Positions 45,090-55,836 of a stretch of DNA of 64,000 nucleotides are shown piece by piece. Below the pieces are notes generated by a model that was not told the DNA's origin, made no database searches, and worked only from the letters and a program-made list of their open reading frames with translations. The stretch's first letter is position 1. The number at the start of each line of letters is the position of its first letter. The translations under genes were made by a program, and so were the position numbers. The stretch comes from Neoechinorhynchus agilis (taxonomy: Eukaryota > Acanthocephala). Location: positions 3,348,001 through 3,412,000 of the forward strand of contig CM121341.1 in NCBI GenBank assembly GCA_051530055.1, written 5' to 3'.

Positions 45090-47951
45090 CTACCATACAT
45101 CCATGAGGCACCGTCCTGACTTTATCATATTCTCCCAATAAAATTTAGTCTCTTTTTTTGTCATTTTGGATTGCTTGACTGTAATTTCAGATAAGCATTC
45201 CAAAGCACTTTTTCCCAACTTGTTCGCATCTCTGAATTTCGAATGTTTAGCATAGGGTTTTAATTTCCTATTTTACCAACCCACAAATGTATACATTTCC
45301 TTTCCTTTGCTTAATTGTAGTCCACAACGAGATCTGATCCTCTTTCAGTAAATCAGTCACATGAATGTGATGCATTTCTCGGGAATAAGCAAGTCTTAGC
45401 GTGAAAAAGCTATCATTTTCAAGAGCTTCCAACTCTTTAAGGTATGAGCATTCATTGCTGGCACGGCATCCATAATATAGGGTTGCCGGTCCCATTCTTG
45501 TGCCTAAACCGAAAAGTCATTGTTTACTTGCACACAAAAACCAACCATTGTCAATTCTATATTTCCATTCCTGTAGAAAACCTCTAAATGGTGCAATTCC
45601 GGTTCCAGCAGCTATCAAAATCATCGGCTGCTTGAACATTCGAGGCAGTTTAAATGATGGACATTTTCGGATGAAGATAGGTAATTGAAACGGGAGAGGT
45701 TTAGAAACATGACTGCTTGCTAATCCCAACCTCTTTTGAACAGATATTTTGAAAAGTTTGACGATTATATGAATTAGGATGTTGAATTAGTCATGAAATG
45801 TCAAATCTACCTTCTTAGAATAATATTATCAACGGTACAAGAATAAAAAAATTTAGTTTTCGAAATATCTGCTTTATGCTCAAATCCGGGTTCTCCATTT
45901 CAACAATTCCTATAAGTAGATGAACTTCTTTTGAGTGCACCTAAATCGTTGGCAATTCAATGATACAAAATACCATTTGAAAATACCTTTGGAGACGACG
46001 CAATTGAATAAAATCTCGGCTGAATTCTCGGTAATATTTGACAAAGGACATATAAGGGAGGTCTCAAAGATGAGAACATCTTAAGCAAGTCTATAAGACT
46101 CAAAAATCTTTCAGTAACGACTCGCTCAAAATCATTCTAATGGACGAAAAGTAATTGTTACCGTCTTCGGCTTAAATGTCAATACGCACTGATTTTGCTA
46201 ATAATAAAATTTCGTTTTTGTGCGTTTTGGTGTATTTCGAAAGCTGATTGATTGTCCAAGGAGATAATGGTCCACTGAGATCTACATAATGTGTAAAAGC
46301 TGTCCGGTATGAACACGGACATGGAAACGGATTTAGGTCAACAGCATTCAGTGCTAATCAAGAATTAATTATATGGTTTACTTCGATAAGAAATTACCTT
46401 CCTTGTTCTCAAGATAAATAAGTTCATCAAAATCTACTGACTCAAGGTATAGTTCTCTAAGTGATTCAATCAGTTCAATAGGATTGGGAACGTATATCGC
46501 ACAATGATCACCACATTCATAACGCATCTAAAATACTAGGGACAAAAAAATGATTAAAGGTTCAAGTACAAACCGAAGAAGACGATATGTCGATCTCTAG
46601 ATGAATGCATGACTTTTGAGTATCTTTAAATGTTTCAACAATACGTGAAACACTGCTCAAATATGGATTGTCTTGATTGAATGGTCTGAATGTGCAAAAT
46701 ATTAGACTAATACTAGGAATCGCTGCCTTTTGGGATTCAATATTCCGAGTTTGTTGATCCGGATCAAGAAGCTCGATTTTACGAATACGACCGAAATAAT
46801 TAAACAGTTTATTTGTTGGATTATAGAAGAAAAAATCGAAATTTCGCATAAAAACTTTTCTGATCATTTGGTTTTAATAAAAAAAAAGCTTATTTTGCCC
46901 TCTTCAAAGAATCATTCAAAGGGTCATACGATATGAAAAACTAGATATAAAGCTCACGGCGTGTCGGATCATTCATATTAAGTTTCATAGAAGATATTCC
47001 TACGCATAAAGTTTTAAAGCAGCAGTAATCGTTTTTTAATTCAACTTCGTATTTTTAAATTAAGAAATTAATAGACACGTACGGTTTTTGTTTTCTCAGA
47101 CTGTTTAGGCGCTTCGGCTCACCAGTAAAGACACTAAGACCGTTTGGGGGCATACATTGCTCAAATTCCAAAAATCTAAACAGTCGAAAGATTGCTCAAA
47201 AATCTAGATAATGTTTCATACTTTTCTTCATCAGTAAAATCAACTTCTCCGGGAATTTTCGCCACTACCACACTCATCCACTCACAAAAGCATTTCTCAA
47301 TTCTAAAATAAGAAAGGTAATTCAAATCTTGTAAGATTTATTTGCCTACATTGCCTTCGGTTGACCAGCGTCCAAAAGTTGAACATTCACCAAACGTTCA
47401 TTGCCCAATTCGTAAAGACGGTAGTCCGTGTAAAGTCCAAAGGCATTATAAAGCTCATAATTGCTATCGCCTACGGCCAATACCTGATAGCGATCGCAAA
47501 CATTTAAAAAGTTTTAAAACGGTAAACTTACACAATATGGATGCCCATTCATTTTAGATTTGATATCTCCGCGTTTTAAACAGTTGTGGAACTCTCGTGC
47601 CGAATCTGTTGGATCACCAGAACCGTAGGTAGCAAGTAGGAATATATAAATATCGTAAGAACAGCATTCATTAACGAATTGATTAATGTCACTTATAAAA
47701 ACGTTTAAGGATTGATTGCATTTCAAAGCACGAAGAATACGACGTGCCAATTGTCTGGTCGTTCCTGATTGACTTCCATAATAAACAACAACGTTGTTAT
47801 TGAAATTGTTTCTGAATAAAACGATGAACAATCGATATTGTATTTAACAATACTCGTCCGTTTGGCTATCTTGGATTCGATTTCTCCTCTTGAGCCGAAT
47901 GTATGAATAAACACAAATCCCAAATAATGCTCCGCAGACGGGAAATAACAT
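45090..47951 (-). CDS. POR: NADPH-cytochrome P450 reductase
   Basis: Membrane-bound diflavin enzyme that passes electrons from NADPH via FAD and FMN to cytochromes P450. About ten short exons. Exon 1 (47951-47854) gives MLFPVCGALFGICVYSYIRL, a membrane anchor followed by basic residues. A 42-bp intron leads into the FMN domain (VVVYYGSQSGTTRQLARRIL; LATYGSGDPTDSAREFHNCL; VLAVGDSNYELYNAFGLY). Further exons give the connecting and FAD parts (MRYECGDHCAIYVPN; PFPCPCSYRTAFTHYVDLSG; RIQPRFYSIASSPK) and the NADPH part (MILIAAGTGIAPFRGFLQEW; LYYGCRASNECSYLKELE; AYSREMHHIHVTDLLKEDQ). The last exon ends KSGRCLMDVW, one residue shorter than the usual LDVWS. Every key block is present in order, so this looks functional. 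Inner exon edges are approximate. Confidence 0.92.
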
Positions 47952-48044
47952 CTCTCTATGAAAAATCATCTAAAAGTGTTTTAAAATTGGAAAGTCAAAT
48001 AATGGATACGACCAATATGGCTTATAAAAATGGTAAACGGAGAT

Positions 48045-48740
48045 TTAAGCTCCAAGAACCTTAAGAAGCGCTGTTGGATCGATAATTTTTCGATGATGTG
48101 CAGTGCTTTTTATGAAACCTTCGATGTTACGACCAAAATCAGAGCATTGCGGATTAAGACTGAGCCAACAGATTTCTGCCACTTTTGGAATATTCTTAAC
48201 TATCGTACGAGGAAGTGAACCGATCAAACTTTTGATCAGAGATGGAAGTTTGGACGAGTCAGACTCGGCTGGGGTTATGGGAGTTGACTCGAGGAAACAG
48301 AAGGTGTTCTTAATAAGACTTTAATGAAACATTCGATGTTGCGACCACATAAATCCAGAAAGCAAATCACGGACACACATCACTCACAACGAGCTCAAAG
48401 AAATGTTTGTCTTTAATTATTCGTAAAACCCTTTATATAAAATGACAAACAACGTATTAAAAAGTTCATTATCAACAAAGTTCTAGCCGAAAACCCCCAA
48501 CAACAATAACAACAATTGAAGTTGCAGAGAAATTAAAAGATAAAAAAGGGAATGATACAAATTGTTGTTTTAGAAAATATTGATTGTGTTCGAGTTGCGA
48601 TCTACGAAACTGGAACTCCAAGGAGACGGTTTAATAATAATACAAAATGAATATTGGAAGTACTAAGCAAAAGAATTAAACTTACCGAGAAGGAAATGAA
48701 GAAAATCCATAAGCGCTTGCAAGGGTAGAAAAACAAAATG
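48045..48740 (-). CDS. possible small gene of unknown function
   Basis: A minus-strand frame runs from after an AAAG acceptor near 48325 to a stop at 48045. It reads TPITPAESDSSKLPSLIKSL, IGSLPRTIVKNIPKVAEICW and ends TAHHRKIIDPTALLKVLGA. A 5' exon with a GTAAGT donor near 48690 (MDFLHFLLG) is possible but speculative. A 30-bp segment at about 48105-48135 (GTAACATCGAAGGTTTCATA on the minus strand) is repeated with changes at about 48322-48350. No family is recognised. It follows the EED-like gene on the same strand. Confidence 0.35.
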
Positions 48741-48874
48741 TTAACTCACGTTCCTGCTCCTTTAAAAAATAGATAAGTGTCGCGCTCTAATACTGTAGCA
48801 TTGATAAATTCTATTTAATTTGGTTGAATATTTTTGAAAGCAGTAGTCGTAGAATTTAAGCTCTGTTTAAGTTT

Positions 48875-50214
48875 TCATTTCTCTTTTTCAAGAACAAACA
48901 AGTCACCTTCTGCAGTTCCGCAAACTATTTTCTTTGGCATTTCGACGCCGTTCAAATTGCTGTAACCGAGTTCTAAGCTCTCGGCGAAGACATCAGAAAC
49001 ATTCGATACAGTAACACATTCGGCGTTCAATTGTTCAACAATGCCAAACGATTCGTTGTTCGGCACATCAATGAGTTCAGCCGGATTGTCGTATTCGTTT
49101 AAGAGTGAGTGACTGCTAAAGTAAACTTAAAGCAATTGCGCACTTTTATGAGATTTAAAGAACCATTGGAACTGTCGAAAATCCACAGAAAACAAGATGA
49201 TTTGGTTTCAGCGGTAAAAGAACTCGTGTCGCTTTCGTTAAGCCTGAAACTCAAATGCCGTGTTCCAGTGATGAAGACCAAATATCGACCAGGAGAAATT
49301 TGCTTTACGTTCGTTGCTCTAAGATTCCGATCGCGAACATACGAAATGAGCGAAGTGAGTACAAGGGATAAAATTTGAGCCCTTGCTCTGTTGCTAAAGG
49401 GGAGAAGTCTGAATTTAAGGGAAGATTCTTAAGAAAAGAAATCAGACATTTCCCACGACGGACATCGGTATCGTCCAGGAGGTATGAAACTCTTTTGCAA
49501 ATCAGATGACTGATGCTGACGCCTGTAAGTGATTGTTCATAATGGTGATTTATTAGACAAAGACATTCTTGCTTTTCCAAGTCCCAGATTCGGGATGAGA
49601 GGTCGATTGAATGGGAAACCAACAAACGTCCGGTTCGATCAACACATTGAAGTGAAGTAATGGCCCGGCCATGACCTTTCAGGACGATTTCATGTTCCAC
49701 TGCTTCGCTTTGGTATCGTCGATGGCTCACGAGACGAATAATGCCATGATTCGTGCCGAGCAGCACTAAAGGAGCATTTGGACCTGAAGAACGACTGCTG
49801 TATGGACTGATTGCTGTGAATATTTCGTTTGGTGATGGTTCAATGTAGACACAAATCGGTGATAATCGAACCGGCGAGGTTATTTTGTTGTAGGAGCTTC
49901 GACTCTCTCCTACAACATAATTTTAAAAGTTCATAAATCGCCAATTGGTTACCACACAAAAGGCCGATTGTTTGATAATCTTTGTAAGAAGGAAAAAGAA
50001 GACAACAACTATTCGGAACCTCGAAGCCCATTGATTCGTTTTCTTCGTAGCATTCTCGCCTTTGAACGCTCGCAACTCTTTTGTATCTGACTTTTTTACT
50101 ATGGAAATTTTCCATCTTCCGATTGCGACCAAAAAGGTTATTTTCATTTTGAACGAAGATTCCCCTTATTTGTTTGAGCAGAGAATCCTCCATGTCCTTT
50201 GGTGATGGTTTCAT
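48875..50214 (-). CDS. EED: EED/ESC-like WD40 Polycomb protein
   Basis: EED binds trimethylated H3K27 and activates the PRC2 methyltransferase. The first exon from 50214 starts MKPSPKDMEDSLLKQIRG and includes IGLLCGNQLAIYELLKL, parallel to the GGNRVTLYECHSQ strand of EED. The next part reads APLVLLGTNHGIIRLVSHRR and VLKGHGRAITSLQCVDRTGR, LLVSHSIDLSSRIWDLEKQE, which is very EED-like (the family has HPLLAVAGSRGIIRI and VGHGNAINELKFHP). Later exons are diverged; the last ends KKIVCGTAEGDLFVLEKEK with a stop at 48875. Around 49895 the reading shifts by one base without a usable intron, so there is an indel or sequencing error. Identification rests on the two central WD blades. Another WD40 family is possible but less likely. 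Confidence 0.6.
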
Positions 50215-50802
50215 TTTGAACAATGATTCTTATCTGGAAGGATTTCTAGCTTGGAAAATTATTATTGTTTTAAGGCTTTAATTAACATGTTCCTCAATCT
50301 CATTTTATTTCCCAAAATGTTGACCAAAAATGAGAAGTCTTCAATATTTTAAACTTGATAAGTTTTTTCCAAGATGATTCGAATTTTGTTTTAAGTTAAA
50401 TAAACCTACGATTTATTCCTGGATTAAAAGCGAGTTTATGGATTCTCTTAACTTTCGTTTTCGCCGTTTTTTCAATTCAAGCCGTTTGCTTATTAAAAAC
50501 TCTTTTAGTTTTCGCGAATGTATTTGTATGAAAGGTGCACTTCATAGACTATTTATAATTCTTAACAGCAAATTAAAAAGAAACAAATTTGGAAATGGGT
50601 GACGTTGTTATCATAAAATCGGAGAATATTTGGCGAGGAAGCTTCGCTTCATCAGTCATTTCCTATCCGGGATTATGATCAGCTCATCGAGGATATTCTC
50701 TTGATGATTAAATTTGTTAATTATTATTTTCTTTTATTATTTTATCTAGCTTAAAATATGTCCCATATCGCAGTCCAAAAATATTCACTTGTTTCATCAC
50801 TT
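50215..50802. other. intergenic region between the EED-like gene and TFIIH p34
   Basis: AT-rich, no gene seen. Carries the 5' flank of the EED-like gene and the 3' end of the p34 gene. Confidence 0.5.
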
Positions 50803-51675
50803 TTATGAGATTCTAGAAAAACTTAAATAATTTTCCATTGTCCTTTTTCGAGAACTACCATCTTGTTGATCCACATCCAATCTTGTAGGCTTAATTTCAC
50901 TACAAAAAGCGCAGTGGACGAATGGCTTACAATGAATTGCGGCGCATATTGTGCAAGCATAGAAGATTTCCGCTTTCTGTTCGTGACAGGAGCAAACAGC
51001 ATTTATCTTACTTAATTGAATACTTTGATTATCTACATCTTTATAAGGACACATTCCTTTTGGACAAAGAACCGAAGATACGAGACTAGACCAAAATCCT
51101 TGAATTGAGTCAAACATTATAAACATTCCATTGGTTATAAGAGACGCTTGCTTTAGGATTGTTTCCAATTGGTGATCCGCTGCTTTCGTTGACTCTTTAA
51201 GTGGTTTTAAACGAATAGTGTCCAATTTTATCGATAAATGCTTACAAGAAGAGGCACAATTTAAAAAATCAACTCCAGGAACGTAGAAGTTTGAACCCGG
51301 CGCGACGATAATAAGCCTTTTTTGTTTTGTATATTTAGTGTAAACGCTCGATTGAAGATATAGTATCGATTTTATTAAAGCCTGAATCGTTCCTTTGTTG
51401 TTCAAGGTATTGTCCTTTTTGCGGTCAACTATGTCGAGGAATTGGTCTAATCTTGTTCGAACTTCTGATTGGGAAACCTCGTCGATTCCCGAAACTAGAC
51501 AAAAGCACATTGAACGAAATGCAATGAAAATTGATAATCTATTTTTTTCATCGAGTGACGAAAAGACATCACTAAATGTACATAATTGATCAATCACTTC
51601 AGGAAGCCTGAATTGGCAATCTGAACCATGCCAGAAATTAATCTCATAGTTAACTATAAAAGATATTGAGGTCAT
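50803..51675 (-). CDS. GTF2H3: TFIIH core subunit p34
   Basis: Subunit of the transcription and nucleotide-excision-repair factor TFIIH. The single open exon encodes a von Willebrand A-like fold (TSISFIVNYEINFWHGSD; TKQKRLIIVAPGSNFYVPGV; LKQASLITNGMFIMFDSIQG) and a C-terminal C4 zinc motif (INAVCSCHEQKAEIFYACTI, CAAIHCKPFVHCAFCSEIKP), as in GTF2H3/Tfb4. It has 290 residues, close to the usual 308. It is intronless and starts at 51675. The next gene on the opposite strand begins within about 150 bp, so they may share a promoter. Confidence 0.9.
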   Translation of the reverse strand: MTSISFIVNYEINFWHGSDCQFRLPEVIDQLCTFSDVFSSLDEKNRLSIFIAFRSMCFCLVSGIDEVSQSEVRTRLDQFLDIVDRKKDNTLNNKGTIQALIKSILYLQSSVYTKYTKQKRLIIVAPGSNFYVPGVDFLNCASSCKHLSIKLDTIRLKPLKESTKAADHQLETILKQASLITNGMFIMFDSIQGFWSSLVSSVLCPKGMCPYKDVDNQSIQLSKINAVCSCHEQKAEIFYACTICAAIHCKPFVHCAFCSEIKPTRLDVDQQDGSSRKRTMENYLSFSRIS

Positions 51676-51794
51676 TCCACTAGCGGTGTAATTTTTTTAG
51701 TAAATCAAAGGCGTGTAAAAAACGTTCAAAGCGTAATTTATTTCGGCGCATTGTTTCTATTAAATAGATCGATTGGATCCGTTACTAATCGCGT

Positions 51795-53097
51795 AACTCG
51801 TACGAACAAAATAGTTTTGCAAAGGATTCAAGATCACCTGATCCACCCGTTGAGATGCTAAGGAACTTTCAAAATAGTGATGTTTTGAGTGATTGTGCCC
51901 GGTTTCAATTTCCGAAAATCCATCTCGTTCCACCGTTGTTAGCTCAAAAGGTATAGCTCGCCCCTTTCGTCCAGAGGATTATATGCTTAAAATCGCTAAA
52001 GAAGACATGGGAATTAACACCCCGACATTCCTGTCAAAAACATTTTTCTTAAAATTTCTGAGCCCTTCTGGGCTCGGTAACAATATTTTTGCTTCAGTGG
52101 TCTCTACCTCGAGAACCTTGAATCTGCTCTTTATAAAGGAAATCTTATTTTGAATCTTAACAAATCTTTTATAATTCCGCTCACTAAATCTTACAGCCCA
52201 AGGAAATCTCTTGCCCTTCTATTTAGCTCAGCCCCATGTTATCAAGCTTTTACCATCAAAAAGCACTCTCGTGTGCTGGGAATTGACTTCCCTTTACACA
52301 AAACCGAATTTTTATTAATACTTCTCTGAAGAGTACATTCTGTAAATTTAAATTTATAATCAAGCGGCTCAAGGCATCTTCTGGTTCCTTTCCCAACCCT
52401 TGTCCGTGCACTCAAAAGTATTGTAGGAGAATCATTGTGCTTCTTTGCGTTCGGTAGACCTCCAGGACTACGGATCCCCTTTTTTAAAACTTTTGATGAT
52501 TTTTTAATTGAACTTCGATAGAGACCCTTTTCAGCTATTTTTACATAAATTATTTTTATCAAAAATGTGGTTTTGTAGGTATGTGAAGGTGGAGTCTTCG
52601 GTTTTTAGAATACTATTTACGAAGGACTCGAACAATTCGGACTTCAATTCGGTATTGAGCCGAAAATACAAGATGTCCCTAATGGAAAGCGACTAATTCA
52701 AGCAATTTTTAATTTTTTTAGCGGAACAAGAAGCAAGAAGATTGGTAAATGAATCAGAATCCTTATTGGACTTTCCTGACCTAATGCGCTATGTAGTATT
52801 GTAATTAATTTTGCATGGTTTTCATATTATTGAGAAGCAATAGTATTGACTGAGGGATTTGATCAATCCGACGCTCAGTTTTATTTGTTGCCTCGATTGG
52901 TCTCGACCAACAACACAACTTTAGAAAAAGGAGAAAAGGAAAAACAGTGCATCCGTGTTAATAATTCTGCAATAAATAAAATTTCGGCGCAGAAATTTTG
53001 CTCATTTGCAAAACAAAGTCTTAATAAAAAAAATGTGTATTCTATCATTTTTTCAAGCCTGTCATCCAAAAAAAGCTATAAGATCGGAGTTGTTTAG
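51795..53097 (+). CDS. unknown multi-exon gene
   Basis: Several plus-strand exon-like stretches. One (about 51814-51949) reads SPDPPVEMLRNFQNSDVLSD, FQFPKIHLVPPLLAQK and ends at a GTATAG donor. One (about 52605-52690) reads GLEQFGLQFGIEPKIQDVPN, GKRLIQ. One near 52725-52800 reads EQEARRLVNESESLLDFPDL. A last exon (about 52855-53097) reads GFDQSDAQFYLLPRLVSTNN and ends SKKSYKIGVV. The middle region (52150-52560) is unresolved. No domain is recognised. It is head to head with TFIIH p34. Confidence 0.4.
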
Positions 53098-53328
53098 CTC
53101 GCAATTTGCAAGAAAAAATATTGTCCCTGGATTTAAGATTTGCTTTTAACCCTCGTTTCCTCCATGATATTAGGTAGTTCCTTTAACAGTTTTGGTTCAG
53201 ACCTCTGTTTAATGTCGTTTATCTTAAAAATGGCGAATAAATCCTCAAATGTACACTTGAAGAAGTAGATTAATTCTAAGCTAAAGGATATTTCTAGTTT
53301 ATTCATTTTTTTTGAGATTTATATATAT

Positions 53329-55490
53329 TTCTAACAATTCAAACAATCTGTTTGAAGCAAACTCACCACCTCCCGCCAAATTTCAGCTTTTGTCCTTCCT
53401 CGACCGTCGTCATCACGCTGGCAGCATTGCCCCGTTGTACTGCCAGCGAGATATTTTGTCGAAGGAATACGCCTGCTCTTGAGCCTCCGGTTGCTTCTAT
53501 CAATTTCTTCGCGACATTCTGAAGCAGAGAGAGTGCCGAGCCGCCGAGCGATCCATACGTCTCTACCCGAAAGGTGACAAAATAGTGAGCCCTCGATAAG
53601 TGAATATATTTCCGTATTTTCCTCCCTTCCGCTGCACGGACTGCAGCTCCAGTGATTTAAAGGGAGTAGCGGATATTGCTGGCTGCGAGGGTGTCCACAC
53701 ACGCGGCGTCCCGGAGAAGGTATTTGCCCTCCCGCCACGGGAAAATCGAAATTCCATCGGGCCTACGGCCGTCTAGTCGACAAAGGTGGGCGCGTTCCAG
53801 GATGTTGGGGAAGTTCGCCGTTCTCAACGCCCGAGAAATTGCGTTATTGATTTCAGAATGGCGTGAGAACCTTCCTCCTGACCTTCTGCAGACGAGACTG
53901 TGTCGCCCGAAAGCATCAACCAAAGACCCACATCGACAGCGATGGGGCTTGCATATCGGGAGACCAAGTCTTAAGGATACTGCGATCCTCGTTATCTCGT
54001 CAGTAAGAAGAGTTCCCACTGATGTCAGAGGAACAGCCTCCAACCACGCCCCAGATTCTCGTGTCGAAATTGCCAACAATCTAGCTCGGACGACCCCATC
54101 GCGAGAACCTAAAAGTAGAGAGCTGTGAGCTCTCGCGACAAGAGGTCCGTCCCAGATCGACTGTCTGAGGCCACTCACGGGAACATGGTTAGCGCCTGTC
54201 TGCTGCACCATTCTTCAACTGCCACCACGAAATCCCGGTCAAGACAGAACTTTTCCTTCAAAATTTTCTTCGATACTGGTAGGCTTTCCTCAAACGATCC
54301 AAGAAAGGCCGACAAAGCAAGGTCCACTAGTGCCCGAATCCCCAGTCCCCAGATGACACAGGCAAAGAAGCTTGTCGCCACGCCTCACCTGAGAGCTGGA
54401 CATTTAAAATACTCTCGAGGCAAGCCCTCACCTTGCCGTCGAGCTTAGCCAATCCTTCCTTATGTTTGAAAAATGTTGCTGTGCGAACCTTGTACAATAA
54501 TTTGGGGATGAAGAGCTCGTTCTTTATCAGAAAAACGCTTCGTTAGCCGAGAGAGCGCTCACCCTATCGCACAGCAACGAAAGTTTCGGTATGATACGGC
54601 CGATCTCATCTTCCACATTTGAATCGAAGACGCAACTGCCCAGGAGGCTGAGTTGTTCCCGAGTCACGAGTTTCAGGCCTGGAGCTACGGCCTCGAACCC
54701 AGCCATTAGTTCTTTGACTTTGACGGCGTCTCCAATATTCAATACAAGGAGCTCACATTTTCCAGCATTGAGCTCAATGCCCATCTTCGAGGTCTCCCTA
54801 ATCAGTGTCTCCAAATCGCGCAGTACAACGGAGGGATCACCTCCGAGCGTAGCGTCATCCAAGTACCAAGCGTTGAAGCTGGAATGGAGAGAATGCGCTA
54901 TTGGATTTACTGTTAGGGAGAATGCGATTGGACCGAGGGGATCTCCTTGCTGCACTCCTCTTTCGGACCAAATGAGGTGGTCTTCGAAAAGCAAAGGAGT
55001 CGCCGTCCCGTAGGCATTGAGAAAATACTGGAAGGCTTCTGGTGCGTGATCCCTAATTGCGCGGAACATGATTTCTCTATTGAGAGAGTTAAAGGCGTTC
55101 CGAAAATCACACTTAAAAATCACGCACGGCTCTGAGCTTCTCGTAGCAAAGTTTCGGAGCGAGTGGACAATAGCTTCCGCCCCGCAGGATGTGCAGCAGC
55201 CCAGTTGGACTGGACGAAGTTGCTGTCCGTTTTTCACCGTAATACGTTTGCAGAGAATTTTTCCTGCGAGTCGGCGTATCGTCGAAGATACGGCGATGGG
55301 ACGAATCCCACCTTCTTTTTTTGTGAGAGCACACAATGAGGCTCCGAAAAATAGGTCCTTTGCAACGGGGTTCAGGTCCTCTCCAGTCAGGCGGTCGACT
55401 ATTCGAGAAAGCGCACTTCCTTGAGCGAGAGCTGCTTCACCAGTTGAAAAGGACATCATGTCCTTTAGGTTCTGAGGCCTTAGTATTTGA
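53329..55490 (-). mobile_element. 5'-truncated LINE, copy 2
   Basis: The longest LINE in the window. From its 5' end it reads LRPQNLKDMMSFSTGEAAL, then RT motifs and a C-terminal zinc and nuclease-like part (CKPHRCRCGSLVDAFGRHS; GRRPDGISIFPW...CVDTLAASN), ending FLRQNISLAVQRGNAASVMT and LKFGGRW. A zinc motif followed by an RPD-type nuclease after the RT is the layout of LINEs with a restriction-like endonuclease; the exact clade is uncertain. It shares almost all its sequence with copy 1 and is less damaged. The 5' end is cut off before any N-terminal domain. Confidence 0.9.
54527..55459 (-). CDS. LINE reverse transcriptase domain, copy 2
   Basis: A 310-codon open frame. Motifs in order: FFGASLCALTKKEGGIRPIA, FKCDFRNAFNSLNREIMFRA, GVQQGDPLGPIAFSLTVNPI, NAWYLDDATLGGDPSVV (catalytic YLDD in place of the usual FADD) and GIELNAGKCELLVLN. 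The frame stops at 54527. The rest of the polyprotein continues on the same strand in frames at 54381-54175 and 54211-53657, so the original product has been broken at least twice. Confidence 0.85.
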   Translation of the reverse strand: MMSFSTGEAALAQGSALSRIVDRLTGEDLNPVAKDLFFGASLCALTKKEGGIRPIAVSSTIRRLAGKILCKRITVKNGQQLRPVQLGCCTSCGAEAIVHSLRNFATRSSEPCVIFKCDFRNAFNSLNREIMFRAIRDHAPEAFQYFLNAYGTATPLLFEDHLIWSERGVQQGDPLGPIAFSLTVNPIAHSLHSSFNAWYLDDATLGGDPSVVLRDLETLIRETSKMGIELNAGKCELLVLNIGDAVKVKELMAGFEAVAPGLKLVTREQLSLLGSCVFDSNVEDEIGRIIPKLSLLCDRVSALSANEAFF

Positions 55491-55836
55491 TTAGTTCATT
55501 TTCGAAAAGGCTTGAAGATCATAAAGTAATTGTCGAATATTCATTGGGTCTTCGTTTTTATCAATACTGTTTTTTGCACTTTTAGTAAACAACAGGAAGT
55601 TTAATCAGGGAATAATTTTTTAATGAAAAAAGTATTTTTTCACAGTGCTGACAAATACCTCCTCTCGGTTGTTAATGATTGCGTCTTTGTATTTAGCAAG
55701 ACTTTTAGTATTCAACTGAAACATTTCTACATGAAACGTTTCGCGGAACACTAAAACGAAATTATGTAATGTCATTTAACATTAGAAAATCCACGCAACC
55801 TACTTTATTTGAAAGTTTGCTCCATACTTTTAGAAG
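55491..55836. other. flank between the LINE and the ATPase-like gene
   Basis: No feature recognised; probably the promoter of the downstream gene. Confidence 0.4.
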
